Assembly: GCF_008642315.1 (NCBI RefSeq)
Contig: NZ_CP029192.1
Location: forward strand, 372,001-436,000
Reading direction: 5' to 3'
Length of the DNA stretch: 64,000 nt
DNA from: Streptomyces venezuelae
Lineage (GTDB): Bacteria > Actinomycetota > Actinomycetes > Streptomycetales > Streptomycetaceae
Made by a program: the position numbers and the translations under genes. Shown here piece by piece: positions 7,729 to 16,264 of the stretch (positions are counted from its first letter, which is position 1; each line of letters opens with the position of its first letter). The notes under the pieces are model-generated. The model was not told the DNA's origin. It saw only the letters and a program-made list of their open reading frames with translations, and ran no database searches.

Positions 7729-9360
7729 CTACGCGACCTGTACCCCTTCGATGAACGTCATCCTGACCTCGGTGGCGTGGACCTGCGTGATCGGTACTTC
7801 GAAGGGGTTCCGGTCGACGACGATGACGTCGGCGAGCATGCCGGGCTCGATGCGTCCGACGCGGTGCGCCATGCCCTCCTGCCGGGCGGCGTTGACCGTG
7901 AACAGGTCGAAGGCCTCCGTCAGGCCGATGGCCTGGGAGGGGCCGAGGCGTTCGGCGCTTCCTCCAGGTTCCTGCCGGGTGACGAGCGTCTCCATGGCCG
8001 CCCACGGGCTCACCGAGGGCACGACGCACCAGTCCGAACCCGCCACGACCAGCGCGCGGGCATCGAGCATCTCGCGGACCGGCCAGGCGCGTTCGACGGC
8101 TTCCCGGCCGACGGCGGCCTCGATGTCGGAGCAGATCGGCGAGGGCCGCCACAGGTAGGGCGAGACCTCGAAGGTCGCGCCGATGCGGGTCGCCCGTTCG
8201 ATGTCCGGCTTCGACACGAACGAGCAGTGGCCGACGTTGTGCATGCAGGAGCTGGGGCCGTTGGCCGTGCGGGCGGCCTCGATGGCGTCGAGCGCCGCCC
8301 TGGCCGCCGCGTCACCGGCCGCGTGGAACTTGACCGTCAGGCCCATCCGGTCGAACCGGGTCACCGCCTGGTCGAGCACGGCGGGCGCCACCACGAGCAT
8401 GCCGTGCCGGCCCGCCTCGTCCCCGCGCCCCTCCACGGTGTCCGCGTACGGTTCGAGCATGGCGGCCGTGTGACTGTCGGTCGGTACGCCGTCGAGGAAG
8501 ATCTTCACGCAGTCGGGCTTGATGCGGGCGCTCGCGTGGAGATTGCGGTACGCGATCACGTCTTCGCAGGCCGGGTCGTACGGCGACCACACCAGGCTGA
8601 GACGTACGCGCTGCCGGACCGCGCCCCGCGCGGCGAGCCGCGTGTAGGCACGCAGTTCGGCCCGCGGCCCCGCGGTGAAGCCGACCGCGGCTTCGGTGAA
8701 CGAGGTGATCCCGTACGACAACATCTCCCCGAGCGCCCACTCGAGCGCCGCCTCGACCTCGTCGTCGTCCGGCGTGGGAGCCGCGGCGGCGAGCAGGTCG
8801 ACGGCCGCCTCGCGCTGTATACCGCTCGGCGCGCCCGCCGCGTCCCGCTCGAAGATGCCGCCCGCCGGGTCGGGTGTGCCGGGGCCTACGCCCGCGATCC
8901 GGAGCGCCGCGCTGTTCGCCCACGAGCTGTGTCCGCTGGTGTCCTCCAGGAGGACCGGGTGGCCGGGTGCGACGGCGTCGAGCATCGTACGGTCCGGGGT
9001 GCCGCCGAGGGCGTACGCGTCCCACTGCCCGCCGAGGATCCACGCGCCGGGTGCGGCGCGGGAGACGTGCTCGGCGACGATGCGGAGGGTGGCTGCGAGG
9101 TCGGAGCCCTGCGGGATCTTGCAGCGCCGTTCGCGGACCCCGGCGTAGATCGGGTGGACGTGCAGGTCGTGCAGGCCGGGCAGCACGGTGTCGCCCGCCA
9201 GGTCCCGCACCCGCGTCTTCGGCCCGCGCCGGCCCAGTACGTCCGCGCGGGTGCCGACCGTCTCGATGACACCGGCGCGCACGGCGAGCCCCTCGGCCCA
9301 GCCCGACGGCGTCTTGACGTGTCCGCCCACGAGGATCAGATCCGCGTACGGCTCGGGCAT
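7729..9360 (-). CDS. YtcJ-like metal-dependent amidohydrolase (amidohydrolase 3 family)
   Basis: A 543-residue cytosolic hydrolase of the amidohydrolase superfamily. The N-terminal beta-sandwich is followed by the metal motif GLHDLHVHP near residue 65. Further on are FHAAGDAAARAALDAI and MHNVGHCSF, with the histidines of strands 5 and 6, then VAGSDWCVVP with the strand-8 Asp, and the C-terminal sandwich (GRIEPGMLADVIVVDRNPF). YtcJ-like enzymes hydrolyse N-acyl or amide bonds of varied small molecules, so the substrate cannot be named. The ATG at 9360 has GGAGG upstream. It starts 17 bp after the SDR stop on the same strand, so the two probably form an operon. Confidence 0.88.
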   Translation of the reverse strand: MPEPYADLILVGGHVKTPSGWAEGLAVRAGVIETVGTRADVLGRRGPKTRVRDLAGDTVLPGLHDLHVHPIYAGVRERRCKIPQGSDLAATLRIVAEHVSRAAPGAWILGGQWDAYALGGTPDRTMLDAVAPGHPVLLEDTSGHSSWANSAALRIAGVGPGTPDPAGGIFERDAAGAPSGIQREAAVDLLAAAAPTPDDDEVEAALEWALGEMLSYGITSFTEAAVGFTAGPRAELRAYTRLAARGAVRQRVRLSLVWSPYDPACEDVIAYRNLHASARIKPDCVKIFLDGVPTDSHTAAMLEPYADTVEGRGDEAGRHGMLVVAPAVLDQAVTRFDRMGLTVKFHAAGDAAARAALDAIEAARTANGPSSCMHNVGHCSFVSKPDIERATRIGATFEVSPYLWRPSPICSDIEAAVGREAVERAWPVREMLDARALVVAGSDWCVVPSVSPWAAMETLVTRQEPGGSAERLGPSQAIGLTEAFDLFTVNAARQEGMAHRVGRIEPGMLADVIVVDRNPFEVPITQVHATEVRMTFIEGVQVA

Positions 9361-9377
9361 GGCGCCCCACCTCCGGC

Positions 9378-10205
9378 TCAGCGGCGGTTGATGAATCCGG
9401 CGTCCACGGGCAGCGTGACGCCGGTGACATAACGGGCTTCGTCCGAGGCGAGCCACAGGACCGCGTTGGCCACGTCCTCCGGTTCGACGGTGGCCACGGG
9501 CAGGGCGTTGGGGGAGCCCTCGGACAGGATCGGGTCCTGGGCGACGAACTCGACCATGGCCGGATCGGCGACCATGCGGGTGGCGACGCCGGTGGGGTGC
9601 ACGGAGTTCACCCTGATGCTGTGCGCGGCGAGGTTGTTGGCGTACGTCCGCATCAGCCCGACCACACCGTGCTTCGAAGCGGCGTAGCCGAGGCCGCCGT
9701 TGCTGGCACCGCCGATGCCGACCAGTCCGGCGGTGGAGCTGACGATGACGATCGAGCCGCCCCGGTCCGCGTCGACCATCGAAGGGACGGCCGCCTCTAC
9801 GGTGTGGAAGGTGCCGGTGAGGTTGATGTCGATGGCGTCGTGCCACGCCTGGACCCGGTCGTTCACCAGGAGCGGGGCGATTCCGGCGTTGGCGACGACG
9901 ACGTCGATCTGTCCGAACTCGGCGAGCCCGGCGTCGTACGCCTCCTGGAGCGCGGCACGGTCGCGGACGTCCGCCTGTCGGGCGACGACACGGCGGCCCG
10001 ACTCCCGCACCTCCGCGACCACTTCGGCCAGCTCTTCCGGGGTCGACTGCGGGTAGGGCACGGTGTCCACCGACCGGCAGATGTCCACAATGACCAGGTC
10101 GGCGCCCTCCTCCGCCATCCGCTGGACACAACTGCGGCCCAGGCCGCCGGCCGCGCCGGTCACGAAGGCCACCTTGCCCTCAAGACGCCCCGTTCCGTGG
10201 GTCAT
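9378..10205 (-). CDS. Mycofactocin-coupled-type short-chain dehydrogenase
   Basis: A 275-residue Rossmann oxidoreductase with the nucleotide motif TGAAGGLGRS near residue 17, NAGIAP near 98, the catalytic Ser in SSTAGLVG, and YAASKHG near 170. The segment after the second strand (VDICRSVDTVPYP, then TPEELAEVV) is characteristic of SDRs that hold NAD tightly and use mycofactocin as electron acceptor (TIGR03971-type). No mycofactocin biosynthesis gene is in the window. It lies just upstream of the amidohydrolase and probably shares its transcript. No clear ribosome site precedes the ATG at 10205. Confidence 0.88.
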   Translation of the reverse strand: MTHGTGRLEGKVAFVTGAAGGLGRSCVQRMAEEGADLVIVDICRSVDTVPYPQSTPEELAEVVAEVRESGRRVVARQADVRDRAALQEAYDAGLAEFGQIDVVVANAGIAPLLVNDRVQAWHDAIDINLTGTFHTVEAAVPSMVDADRGGSIVIVSSTAGLVGIGGASNGGLGYAASKHGVVGLMRTYANNLAAHSIRVNSVHPTGVATRMVADPAMVEFVAQDPILSEGSPNALPVATVEPEDVANAVLWLASDEARYVTGVTLPVDAGFINRR

Positions 10206-10500
10206 GTTCGTGGTGTACCGCGCGGTCGTCGGCCTGGCCAGGGGGCACTGGGGTCCAGGATCGGACGGAGTGGGCGGGGTCGTCGGGGCGGAGGAATCGG
10301 TGTGGTAGACGTCGGCCGAGGGTTCGGCGGGCGGGAGCCAATCACTGGCCTCCGGCTCGTTGCCGGGGGCCGGGTCGTGGCGGGCCGGCTCCAGGGGGCT
10401 GCCGGGTGCGGCCGACGCGGTGAGCCCGGGAACCGGCACAGCCCGCCGCGGTGATCCTGCGGGACTGCACACGGCCCCTCCGGTCATCCGCCAGCGCCGT

Positions 10501-10851
10501 CTACGGCTTGGTGTAGTACTTCTTGCAGTCGGCACATCCCTTGTGGACGGCCTTGACGATGTTGCCTCCGGAGCTCTTGATGACTGCCTCGTGCTTTCCG
10601 TGCTTCCAGTTGCTCCAGTTGCCGTTCTTGTACTTGACTCCGACCCAGGCGTAGCCAGCGCAGTTGCCGTTGTCGGCCTTGCCGGTGACCGCCTTCTTCT
10701 TGGAGACCGATCCGGCGTAGTCGGTGCCGCAACTCCGCTGCCACTGGACGAAGTCCGAGTACTGCGCGGTGGCTCCCGCATGGGAGACCGCGAGGAGCAG
10801 CGCCGTGGTGGCGGTGGTCAGGACGGTCAGTCCGCGTGCTTTGGTGAACAT
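10501..10851 (-). CDS. Small secreted cysteine-containing protein
   Basis: A 116-residue exported protein. The signal peptide is VLTTATTALLLAVSHAGATA (cleavage near residue 28). The mature part is basic (many Lys) with four cysteines (RSCGTD, GNCAGY, GCADCKK) likely to form two disulfides, and aromatic-rich stretches WVGVKYKNGNWSNW. The ATG at 10851 follows GGGGAAAGC. I do not recognise the family; it could be a surface, inhibitor or antimicrobial-type peptide. It has its own intergenic region on both sides. Confidence 0.65.
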   Translation of the reverse strand: MFTKARGLTVLTTATTALLLAVSHAGATAQYSDFVQWQRSCGTDYAGSVSKKKAVTGKADNGNCAGYAWVGVKYKNGNWSNWKHGKHEAVIKSSGGNIVKAVHKGCADCKKYYTKP

Positions 10852-10986
10852 GCTTTCCCCGTATCCGGTGTCGTTTTCTCCCGTGCTTCTGGTCGGCCGG
10901 GAGAACATGCCGAAACGGTAGAAGAGGGCGCGCGGATCGGCCCATGTGCACGGTGCGCGAATTTCTGAGCAAATGGTGCGCAGCGC

Positions 10987-12492
10987 TCAGATGCCGTGCA
11001 TATCGGCGATGCGGAGCGCGTGCACGACGTCGTGGACGCCGGTGCCGCCGGTCAGGAGGTCGAGGCCCAGGACGCCTTCGGCCGCGCGCAGGTGCGCCCG
11101 GACCGTGTTGCGGCTGACGCCGGCCCGGCGGGCCGCCCGCTGGGCGTCGGTATTGGCCTCGATCCACGCCTGGAGGGTGCGGCGATGCCGGTCGTCGAGT
11201 GGTCGCAGAACGGTGCGCGCCCAGGCGGCCGCGCGCTCGTTGCCCAGCAGGTCGTCCAGGTGCGGCGGCAGGTCGCCGGTCTGCGGTACGGGCGCGGCGC
11301 CGCAGCCGGTCAGGGCGAGAGCCAAGTGGACATCGGCGCGGACCTGTACGTCCAGGAGATCCTCGTCCAGTGCCTGTTCCGCCTTTCGCAGATGGGCGGA
11401 GACGGTATTGCGGCTCAGACCCAGCAGCCGCGCGACGGCCGAGCGGGAGAGGTTCACGGCCAAGCGCGTCACTTCGGCGCTGGTGGCGGGAATCGAACGC
11501 AGGGGGTGGAGGAGTCCGTGGGCCCACACGAGGGCGGACTCCCTGGGCAGCAGGATTCCCTCCAGCGGAGTCCTGCCGTGATAGAACGCCATGCGCTCGG
11601 GCGTGGGGCGGGCGGCAGCGAGGGCATGGGTGGCCTGGCCGTAAGCCCCCGCTGTCGACTCGAGGGGGTGGGCTCCGCTGATGCCCAGTGCGAAGCGGGG
11701 GTCGCTGTGCACCAGACGCCGCAAGGTTGCCGCCAGCCCGCCCTGCGCCTCCACCGCAATCTCCGTCTCCTCCGACTCCTCCGCGAGCAGGCAGATCAAG
11801 TGCTCGTGGAACACCGGGCAGTGCACCAGGAGGTCCGCTCCGTGGTATCCGGAGGGGTCCTGATGCGCCAGTGCGATCCGGTCGCGCTCCCCGGGCGGGC
11901 AGTGCAACAGATACAGCCGCAGCCGGCCGGCCTCCAGCAGCGGCGGGACCGCGCCGACCGTCATCCGGCGCGCCAGCGTCGGCTGACCCGTCAGCAGCGC
12001 CTGGAGCACGGCGAAGCGCAGTTGCCGTGCCTTGGCCTGGTAGTTCCGCCGGATCCGGTCGCTCTCCCCGGCCTGGCGCAGCAGGGTCAGGACGCTTCCC
12101 GTATGGGCGAGGAGTGCGACCGTCTCCGGGGACGGCTCTTGGCGCCCGGCCGCCACCAGCACCGGATGTGGCCGCTGGAAGCCAAGCGCCTCGCAGCGCA
12201 CGTGCAGGCCTCCGGTGTGGGTGACGGCCGTCGCCAACCGGCCGTCGGACAGGCGCGCGAGCAGCTCGGCCAGCGGCCGCAGCACGGCCCGGGGGAAGTC
12301 CGGAGTGGCCGCTTCCACGACGTGGACGTCATGCGCGACGAGGGCGACGTGCGCATGGGTCTGCCGACGCAACCAGTCCAGAATTCTCCGCACGTCCGGG
12401 GCCGTCCCGCGCGCCAGTTGACGCCGCACCTCGCACATCAGCCGGTCCAGCTGCTCGCTCTGCCGCTCCACCTGCGTCCGCGTGCTCTCCAC
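10987..12492 (-). CDS. PucR/CdaR-like transcriptional regulator with two HTH motifs
   Basis: A 501-residue regulator. The N-terminal ~230 residues have a GAF/PucR-like sensing layout, and the middle resembles a GGDEF-derived domain (LRLYLLHCPPGERD near 225). At the C-terminus there are two PucR-type helix-turn-helix units: AVARLLGLSRNTVSAHLRKA near 390 and RAARRAGVSRNTVRAHLRAA near 465. PucR proteins normally carry one such motif. The GTG at 12492 follows GGAAGGGGG and is preferred over upstream starts without a ribosome site. No target operon is adjacent; the gene lies alone between a secreted-protein gene and an epimerase gene. Confidence 0.8.
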   Translation of the reverse strand: MESTRTQVERQSEQLDRLMCEVRRQLARGTAPDVRRILDWLRRQTHAHVALVAHDVHVVEAATPDFPRAVLRPLAELLARLSDGRLATAVTHTGGLHVRCEALGFQRPHPVLVAAGRQEPSPETVALLAHTGSVLTLLRQAGESDRIRRNYQAKARQLRFAVLQALLTGQPTLARRMTVGAVPPLLEAGRLRLYLLHCPPGERDRIALAHQDPSGYHGADLLVHCPVFHEHLICLLAEESEETEIAVEAQGGLAATLRRLVHSDPRFALGISGAHPLESTAGAYGQATHALAAARPTPERMAFYHGRTPLEGILLPRESALVWAHGLLHPLRSIPATSAEVTRLAVNLSRSAVARLLGLSRNTVSAHLRKAEQALDEDLLDVQVRADVHLALALTGCGAAPVPQTGDLPPHLDDLLGNERAAAWARTVLRPLDDRHRRTLQAWIEANTDAQRAARRAGVSRNTVRAHLRAAEGVLGLDLLTGGTGVHDVVHALRIADMHGI

Positions 12493-12641
12493 GGGCCCCC
12501 TTCCTTGCACAGTTCCACCGGCAGGCTGCCCCGGCACGGGGCCGTCTACCGGTCGTAATTGACCTCGCCTCCTCGGCGCAGACCGTGCCGGGTCAGTGAG
12601 CAGTAGAGATCGGCGGCAGCTGCCGTACACAGCCACGCCGG

Positions 12642-13607
12642 TCAGCGCTGCGCGGCGAGGAAGTTCCGGTACCAGGCGATCGTGTCGTCGAGCGTGGTGT
12701 CGAGGGCGATGGGCTTGAGGCCGAACGCTTCCTGGATCGCCGACGAGTCCATGACCTGCGGTTCTGTGTGCTGGTAGAACAGCTCGGCATAGGAGTCCAT
12801 GAAGACCTGGTCGAACGGGCCGAAGGGCACGGGCTCCGGCTTGATGACCGTGTTCAGCGGCTGCCCGACCTTCTTCTCGATCAGCCGGAAGACCTCGCGG
12901 GTGGTGAGGGCGGGCGCGGTGGGCAGGTGCCAGACACGTCCGTCGCCGTCCGGGTGCTCGCCGAGGGTGGCGAGGCCGGCGGCCACGTTGCGGATGTCGG
13001 TGTAGCTGTGCGGCAGGTCGATGTCGCCTATGCCGTACACCTCGGTGCCCGTCAGGGCGCCGGGGAAGACGGCGCCGCCGAGGGTGGAGTTGAGGACGTG
13101 CGGGCCGACGAAGTCGGCCGAGCGGCCCAGGACGACGCGCGCACGGCCCTCCTGATGCGCGATCAGGTACTTCTCGTCCAGCTCGGCACGCATCCTGCCC
13201 TTGGCACCCGTGGCCCGCCAGGCGGTGTCCTCGGTCATCACCTGCCCGTGGGTCTCGCCGTACGGGTAGAGGGTGTCGAGCACGACCAGGCGGGCGCCCT
13301 CGGCCTCGACGGCACCGAGCACCGCGTCCTGGATGCCGGGCATGACCTCGACCTGAAGGTGATAGGCCACGTTGACGCAGTGGTAGACGACGGCGGCGCC
13401 CTTGATGGCAGCCCGGGCGCCGTCGATCGTGCCCACGTCGCCCGTGATTCGGGTGACGCCCTCGGGCACAGGGCCGTCGCCGGAGCGGTCGACGAGGCGG
13501 ACCTCGTGCCCGCGGCGGGCCAGCTCACCGGCCAGCGTCGACCCCGCGGGGCCGGCGCCGAGGACTGTGTGCAGGCCTTCGGATGCTGTGGCGTTCGTGG
13601 TGGTCAT
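12642..13607 (-). CDS. NAD(P)-dependent epimerase/dehydratase-like oxidoreductase
   Basis: A 321-residue extended SDR. The Rossmann fingerprint is VLGAGPAGSTLAGELARRGH near residue 13 (GxGxxG with unusual spacing). Typical extended-SDR features follow: acidic LVDRS, YHCVNVAYH, LDTLYPYGET, and C-terminal YRNFLAAQR. The usual YxxxK is not obvious, which places it with atypical epimerase-like proteins. The ATG at 13607 has AAGGGA 8 nt upstream. A TetR gene is divergent, with paired palindromes in between, so substrate-responsive control of this gene is likely. Confidence 0.8.
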   Translation of the reverse strand: MTTTNATASEGLHTVLGAGPAGSTLAGELARRGHEVRLVDRSGDGPVPEGVTRITGDVGTIDGARAAIKGAAVVYHCVNVAYHLQVEVMPGIQDAVLGAVEAEGARLVVLDTLYPYGETHGQVMTEDTAWRATGAKGRMRAELDEKYLIAHQEGRARVVLGRSADFVGPHVLNSTLGGAVFPGALTGTEVYGIGDIDLPHSYTDIRNVAAGLATLGEHPDGDGRVWHLPTAPALTTREVFRLIEKKVGQPLNTVIKPEPVPFGPFDQVFMDSYAELFYQHTEPQVMDSSAIQEAFGLKPIALDTTLDDTIAWYRNFLAAQR

Positions 13608-13620
13608 GATCCACATCCCT

Positions 13621-13643
13621 TCAGGAGTCAGGAGTCAGGAGTC
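13621..13643. repeat. 7-bp direct repeat, three copies
   Basis: TCAGGAG occurs three times in tandem plus two further bases, immediately upstream of the ribosome site of the epimerase gene. On the coding strand this reads as CTCCTGA repeats. It may vary in copy number by slippage and so alter leader length; nothing shows that it is functional. Confidence 0.6.
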
Positions 13644-13670
13644 GGCTCAAGCAGCCGTTCCTTCTGTTAC

Positions 13671-13694
13671 ACACCATAACTATCGCGATGGTGT
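13671..13694. promoter_or_regulatory. Inverted repeat, candidate TetR operator 1
   Basis: ACACCAT and ATGGTGT form a perfect 7-bp inverted repeat with a 10-bp spacer. It lies between the divergent epimerase (start 13607) and TetR (start 13755) genes. The half-site spacing of 17 bp centre to centre is usual for TetR dimers. Confidence 0.5.
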
Positions 13695-13711
13695 GACGCA
13701 ATGGTGAGTAG

Positions 13712-13736
13712 CGAAGGTAATGCGCTGTAACCTTCG
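13712..13736. promoter_or_regulatory. Inverted repeat, candidate TetR operator 2
   Basis: CGAAGGT and ACCTTCG form a perfect 7-bp inverted repeat with an 11-bp spacer, ending 19 bp before the TetR start codon at 13755. It is unlike operator 1 in sequence, so it may be an alternative protein site or a leader hairpin of the tetR transcript. Confidence 0.4.
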
Positions 13737-13754
13737 TTAGAGGAGGTAGACCGC

Positions 13755-14486
13755 ATGACATCGAGCTCGACACCGAATCCGGCCCCCCGAGCCCGCACCC
13801 CACGGGAGCGGTACCGGGATCAGACGCGCGCGGAGATCAAGCAGATCGCCGTGGGCCAGCTCGCCGCGGGCGGCGTGGAGGGCGTGGCGCTGCTGCGTAT
13901 CGCCAAGGAAATCGGCATGTCCGGACCGGCTCTCTACCGGTACTTCGCCAGCCGCGACGACCTGCTCACCGAACTGATCGTCGACGCCTATCAGGCGGTC
14001 GCGGACCGCATTCGCGCCGTCGACACCGCGGCCGGCGGGCGAACGGCGCTGCACGCGCTGGCCACCGCCCTCCGCGACTGGGCCGTGGCGCAGCCGCACC
14101 TCTACCTGCTCATCCAGGGCACCCCGGTCCCCGGCTTCCGCGCGCCGGACGAGACCGTGGCGCAGGCCCGCGGAGTCCTGGGCCCGTTCCTCGGCGTCTT
14201 CGCCGAGGGGCGGCCGTCAGGCTTTTTGGAACCGCTCGTGGACGAGTTCGGCCGCTGGCTGCGGGACGACGCGGCGGTGGCGGCGTGGGTCGAGCAGTGG
14301 ACCGAGCTTCCGCCCGAAGAATCCGCGGCGGCCGTCGCGCTGACCGGCGCCATCACCGCCTGGCCCCTGCTGCACGGCACCGTCAGCCTGGAGGCGGCCG
14401 GTCAGTTCGGTGGCATGGGACACCAGCCGGCGTCACTGCTCACCGCACAGGTCGACATGCTGGCGGACTCGTTCCGGCTGACCTGA
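13755..14486 (+). CDS. TetR family regulator with WHG-type C-terminal domain
   Basis: A 243-residue repressor. The HTH region spans about residues 27-70 (IKQIAVGQLAAGGVEGVALL, then AKEIGMSGPALYRYFASRDD). The C-terminal half, with LRDWAVAQPHLYLLIQGTPV and ITAWPLLHG, matches the WHG ligand domain seen in many actinobacterial TetR proteins. The ATG at 13755 follows GAGGAGG. It is divergent from the epimerase-like gene at 12642-13607, the probable target, with two inverted repeats in the shared control region. The ligand is unknown. Confidence 0.9.
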   Translation: MTSSSTPNPAPRARTPRERYRDQTRAEIKQIAVGQLAAGGVEGVALLRIAKEIGMSGPALYRYFASRDDLLTELIVDAYQAVADRIRAVDTAAGGRTALHALATALRDWAVAQPHLYLLIQGTPVPGFRAPDETVAQARGVLGPFLGVFAEGRPSGFLEPLVDEFGRWLRDDAAVAAWVEQWTELPPEESAAAVALTGAITAWPLLHGTVSLEAAGQFGGMGHQPASLLTAQVDMLADSFRLT

Positions 14487-14510
14487 ACACCGGTGACCTG
14501 AACACTGGTG
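14481..14510. repeat. 15-bp tandem duplication across the tetR stop codon
   Basis: ACCTGAACACCGGTG is followed directly by ACCTGAACACTGGTG (14 of 15 identical). The first copy contains the TGA stop of the TetR gene, so the duplication lies across the end of the gene and runs into the terminator. It looks like a recent slippage event. Confidence 0.75.
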
Positions 14511-14536
14511 CCCCTCCCCAGGAGCACCGAGTTTTA
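14507..14536 (+). terminator. Intrinsic terminator after tetR
   Basis: GGTGCCCCT and AGGAGCACC pair with one mismatch around a CCCC loop, and GAGTTTTA follows. Stem plus T run on the plus strand fits Rho-independent termination of the TetR transcript ending at 14486. Confidence 0.6.
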
Positions 14537-14640
14537 CGTATCCCCCGTTCGCGAGGTCCCGCCCCGACCCGGGCTGCGCTATGCAGGAACTGGCCCCACG
14601 AGGGCACAGTCGGTGCGCCGTGGCGGGCCAGGGGGACATC

Positions 14641-16194
14641 ATGGAGGGTTCCGCACGCCGCCGGGAGCCACGAGTGCCCGAGGCCGACCCCACCGTGGGG
14701 GTCGACGTGAGCCCCGACCGGCGGGGAGAGCCGAGGCACCGGCTCGTCGCGATCGGCGACTCCCTGACGCAGGGGTTCCAGAGCCTGGCGATCTTCAACA
14801 CCGCACTGTCGTATCCGGCGATCGTCGCCCACGAGCTGGGCTGCGCCGAACGGTTCAGGTATCCCCGCTACGAGGGAATGGGCGGGCTGCCGTTCAACAT
14901 CGAGCTCCTCCTGCGCGACCTGGACGCCCGCTACGGGCGGACCGTGGACCTGCGCGAGGCGCCGTTCGCGCTGTTCCGGGCCCGGAGCCTCATGGACCGG
15001 GTGGAGGACTACTGGGAGCGGGGGCCCGGGCGGTCCGTGCCGTCCACGACCGCCATCATGCACAACCTCGCCGTCTTCGGATGGGACTTGAGGGACGCGC
15101 TCTCGAAGTCGGCGGCCGAGTGCGAGGACCTGATCGAGGCCCCCGAGGACGACCTGATCAAGCAGCTCGTCCAGAACGCGGGCGAGCGCGCCGCCCTGCG
15201 GGTGCTGCCCACGCGGCCCCCGGCGGCGAAGGCCCTGACCCAACTGGGCGCCGCGGCCCGGCTCGGGGAGGAGACCGACGGGACCGGCTCGGAGCACGGG
15301 ATCGAGACCCTGGTCGTCTTCCTCGGCGCGAACAACGCGCTGAAGGCGGTGACCGAGCTGAAGGTCGTATGGAGCGGGAGCGGGTACGCCGACCTGTCCC
15401 GCAAGGGACGCTTCACCGTCTGGCAGCCGCAGCACTTCGTTGCGGAACTGCGCGAGGTGGCCGCGAGGGTCGCCGGGATCAGGGCACGGCACGTCATATG
15501 GTGCACGGTTCCGCACGTCACCATCGCGCCGATAGCGCGCGGCGTCGACGACAAGGTCGCGAGGGGTTCGCGGTACTACCCCTACTACACCCGTCCGTGG
15601 ATCGGCAACGACGACTTCGACCCCCGCCGGGACCCGAAGATCACCGCTGACGAGGCGCGGCAGGTCGACGACGCCATCGACGACTACAACGACGCGATCA
15701 CGGCTGAGGTCCGCGACGCCCGGCGGTCGGGCAAGGACTGGTACCTGCTGGAGACCTGCGGGCTGCTCGACCGCCTCGCGTCCCGTCGGTTCGCGGAGGA
15801 CCCGGCGGCTCAACCGTCGTGGTGGCGGCCGTACGACCTGCCGCCCGCCTTGCAAGCCCTGACGCCTCCCCCGAACTCCCACTTCCTCGCCGGTGAGGCG
15901 GAGCGTCGTACCGACGGCGGGCTGTTCTCGCTCGACGGCGTCCACCCGACGACCGTCGGCTACGGCATCCTCGCCCAGGAGGTGATCAACGTGATGCGGC
16001 TGGCCGGCGTCCAGTTCTTCCGCCCCGACGGGGAGACCCTCCGCGACGACCCGGTGCACGTCGACTTCGAGCGCCTTATCCGCCACGACACCCTGGTCGA
16101 CCGGCCGCCGGGGAACCTGGACTCGACGCTGCGCGTCATCGGCTGGGCCGACGAGGCCTTGGACTTGTTCCGGCGCGTCTTGACCGGCTTCTGA
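14641..16194 (+). CDS. SGNH/GDSL-type hydrolase
   Basis: A 517-residue serine hydrolase of the SGNH superfamily. Block I is VAIGDSLTQGF near residue 35 (nucleophile Ser). The Gly/Asn blocks are FLGANNALKAV near 227. The catalytic Asp-His block is LDGVHPTTVGYG near 432. At this length it is larger than simple secreted lipases (about 250-300 residues), and it has no signal peptide, so it probably acts in the cytosol on an ester of unknown type. The ATG at 14641 follows GGGGGACATC; an in-frame ATG at 14581 is an alternative. The P450 gene follows in the same direction. Confidence 0.85.
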   Translation: MEGSARRREPRVPEADPTVGVDVSPDRRGEPRHRLVAIGDSLTQGFQSLAIFNTALSYPAIVAHELGCAERFRYPRYEGMGGLPFNIELLLRDLDARYGRTVDLREAPFALFRARSLMDRVEDYWERGPGRSVPSTTAIMHNLAVFGWDLRDALSKSAAECEDLIEAPEDDLIKQLVQNAGERAALRVLPTRPPAAKALTQLGAAARLGEETDGTGSEHGIETLVVFLGANNALKAVTELKVVWSGSGYADLSRKGRFTVWQPQHFVAELREVAARVAGIRARHVIWCTVPHVTIAPIARGVDDKVARGSRYYPYYTRPWIGNDDFDPRRDPKITADEARQVDDAIDDYNDAITAEVRDARRSGKDWYLLETCGLLDRLASRRFAEDPAAQPSWWRPYDLPPALQALTPPPNSHFLAGEAERRTDGGLFSLDGVHPTTVGYGILAQEVINVMRLAGVQFFRPDGETLRDDPVHVDFERLIRHDTLVDRPPGNLDSTLRVIGWADEALDLFRRVLTGF

Positions 16195-16264
16195 ATGGGG
16201 CCCAGGGTTGGGCCACGATCCGGACGGACGACGTACCTCCACTCCCCCTCTTTGGAGAGCCCCG

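Noticed and set aside
10206..10500. In-frame extension of the SDR upstream of its ATG at 10205 (about 95 further codons, Pro/Ala/Ser-rich)
   Set aside because: The extension is low in complexity, has no homology to SDR N-termini and no better ribosome site. The family start fits 10205. Nothing else was seen in this 296-bp gap.
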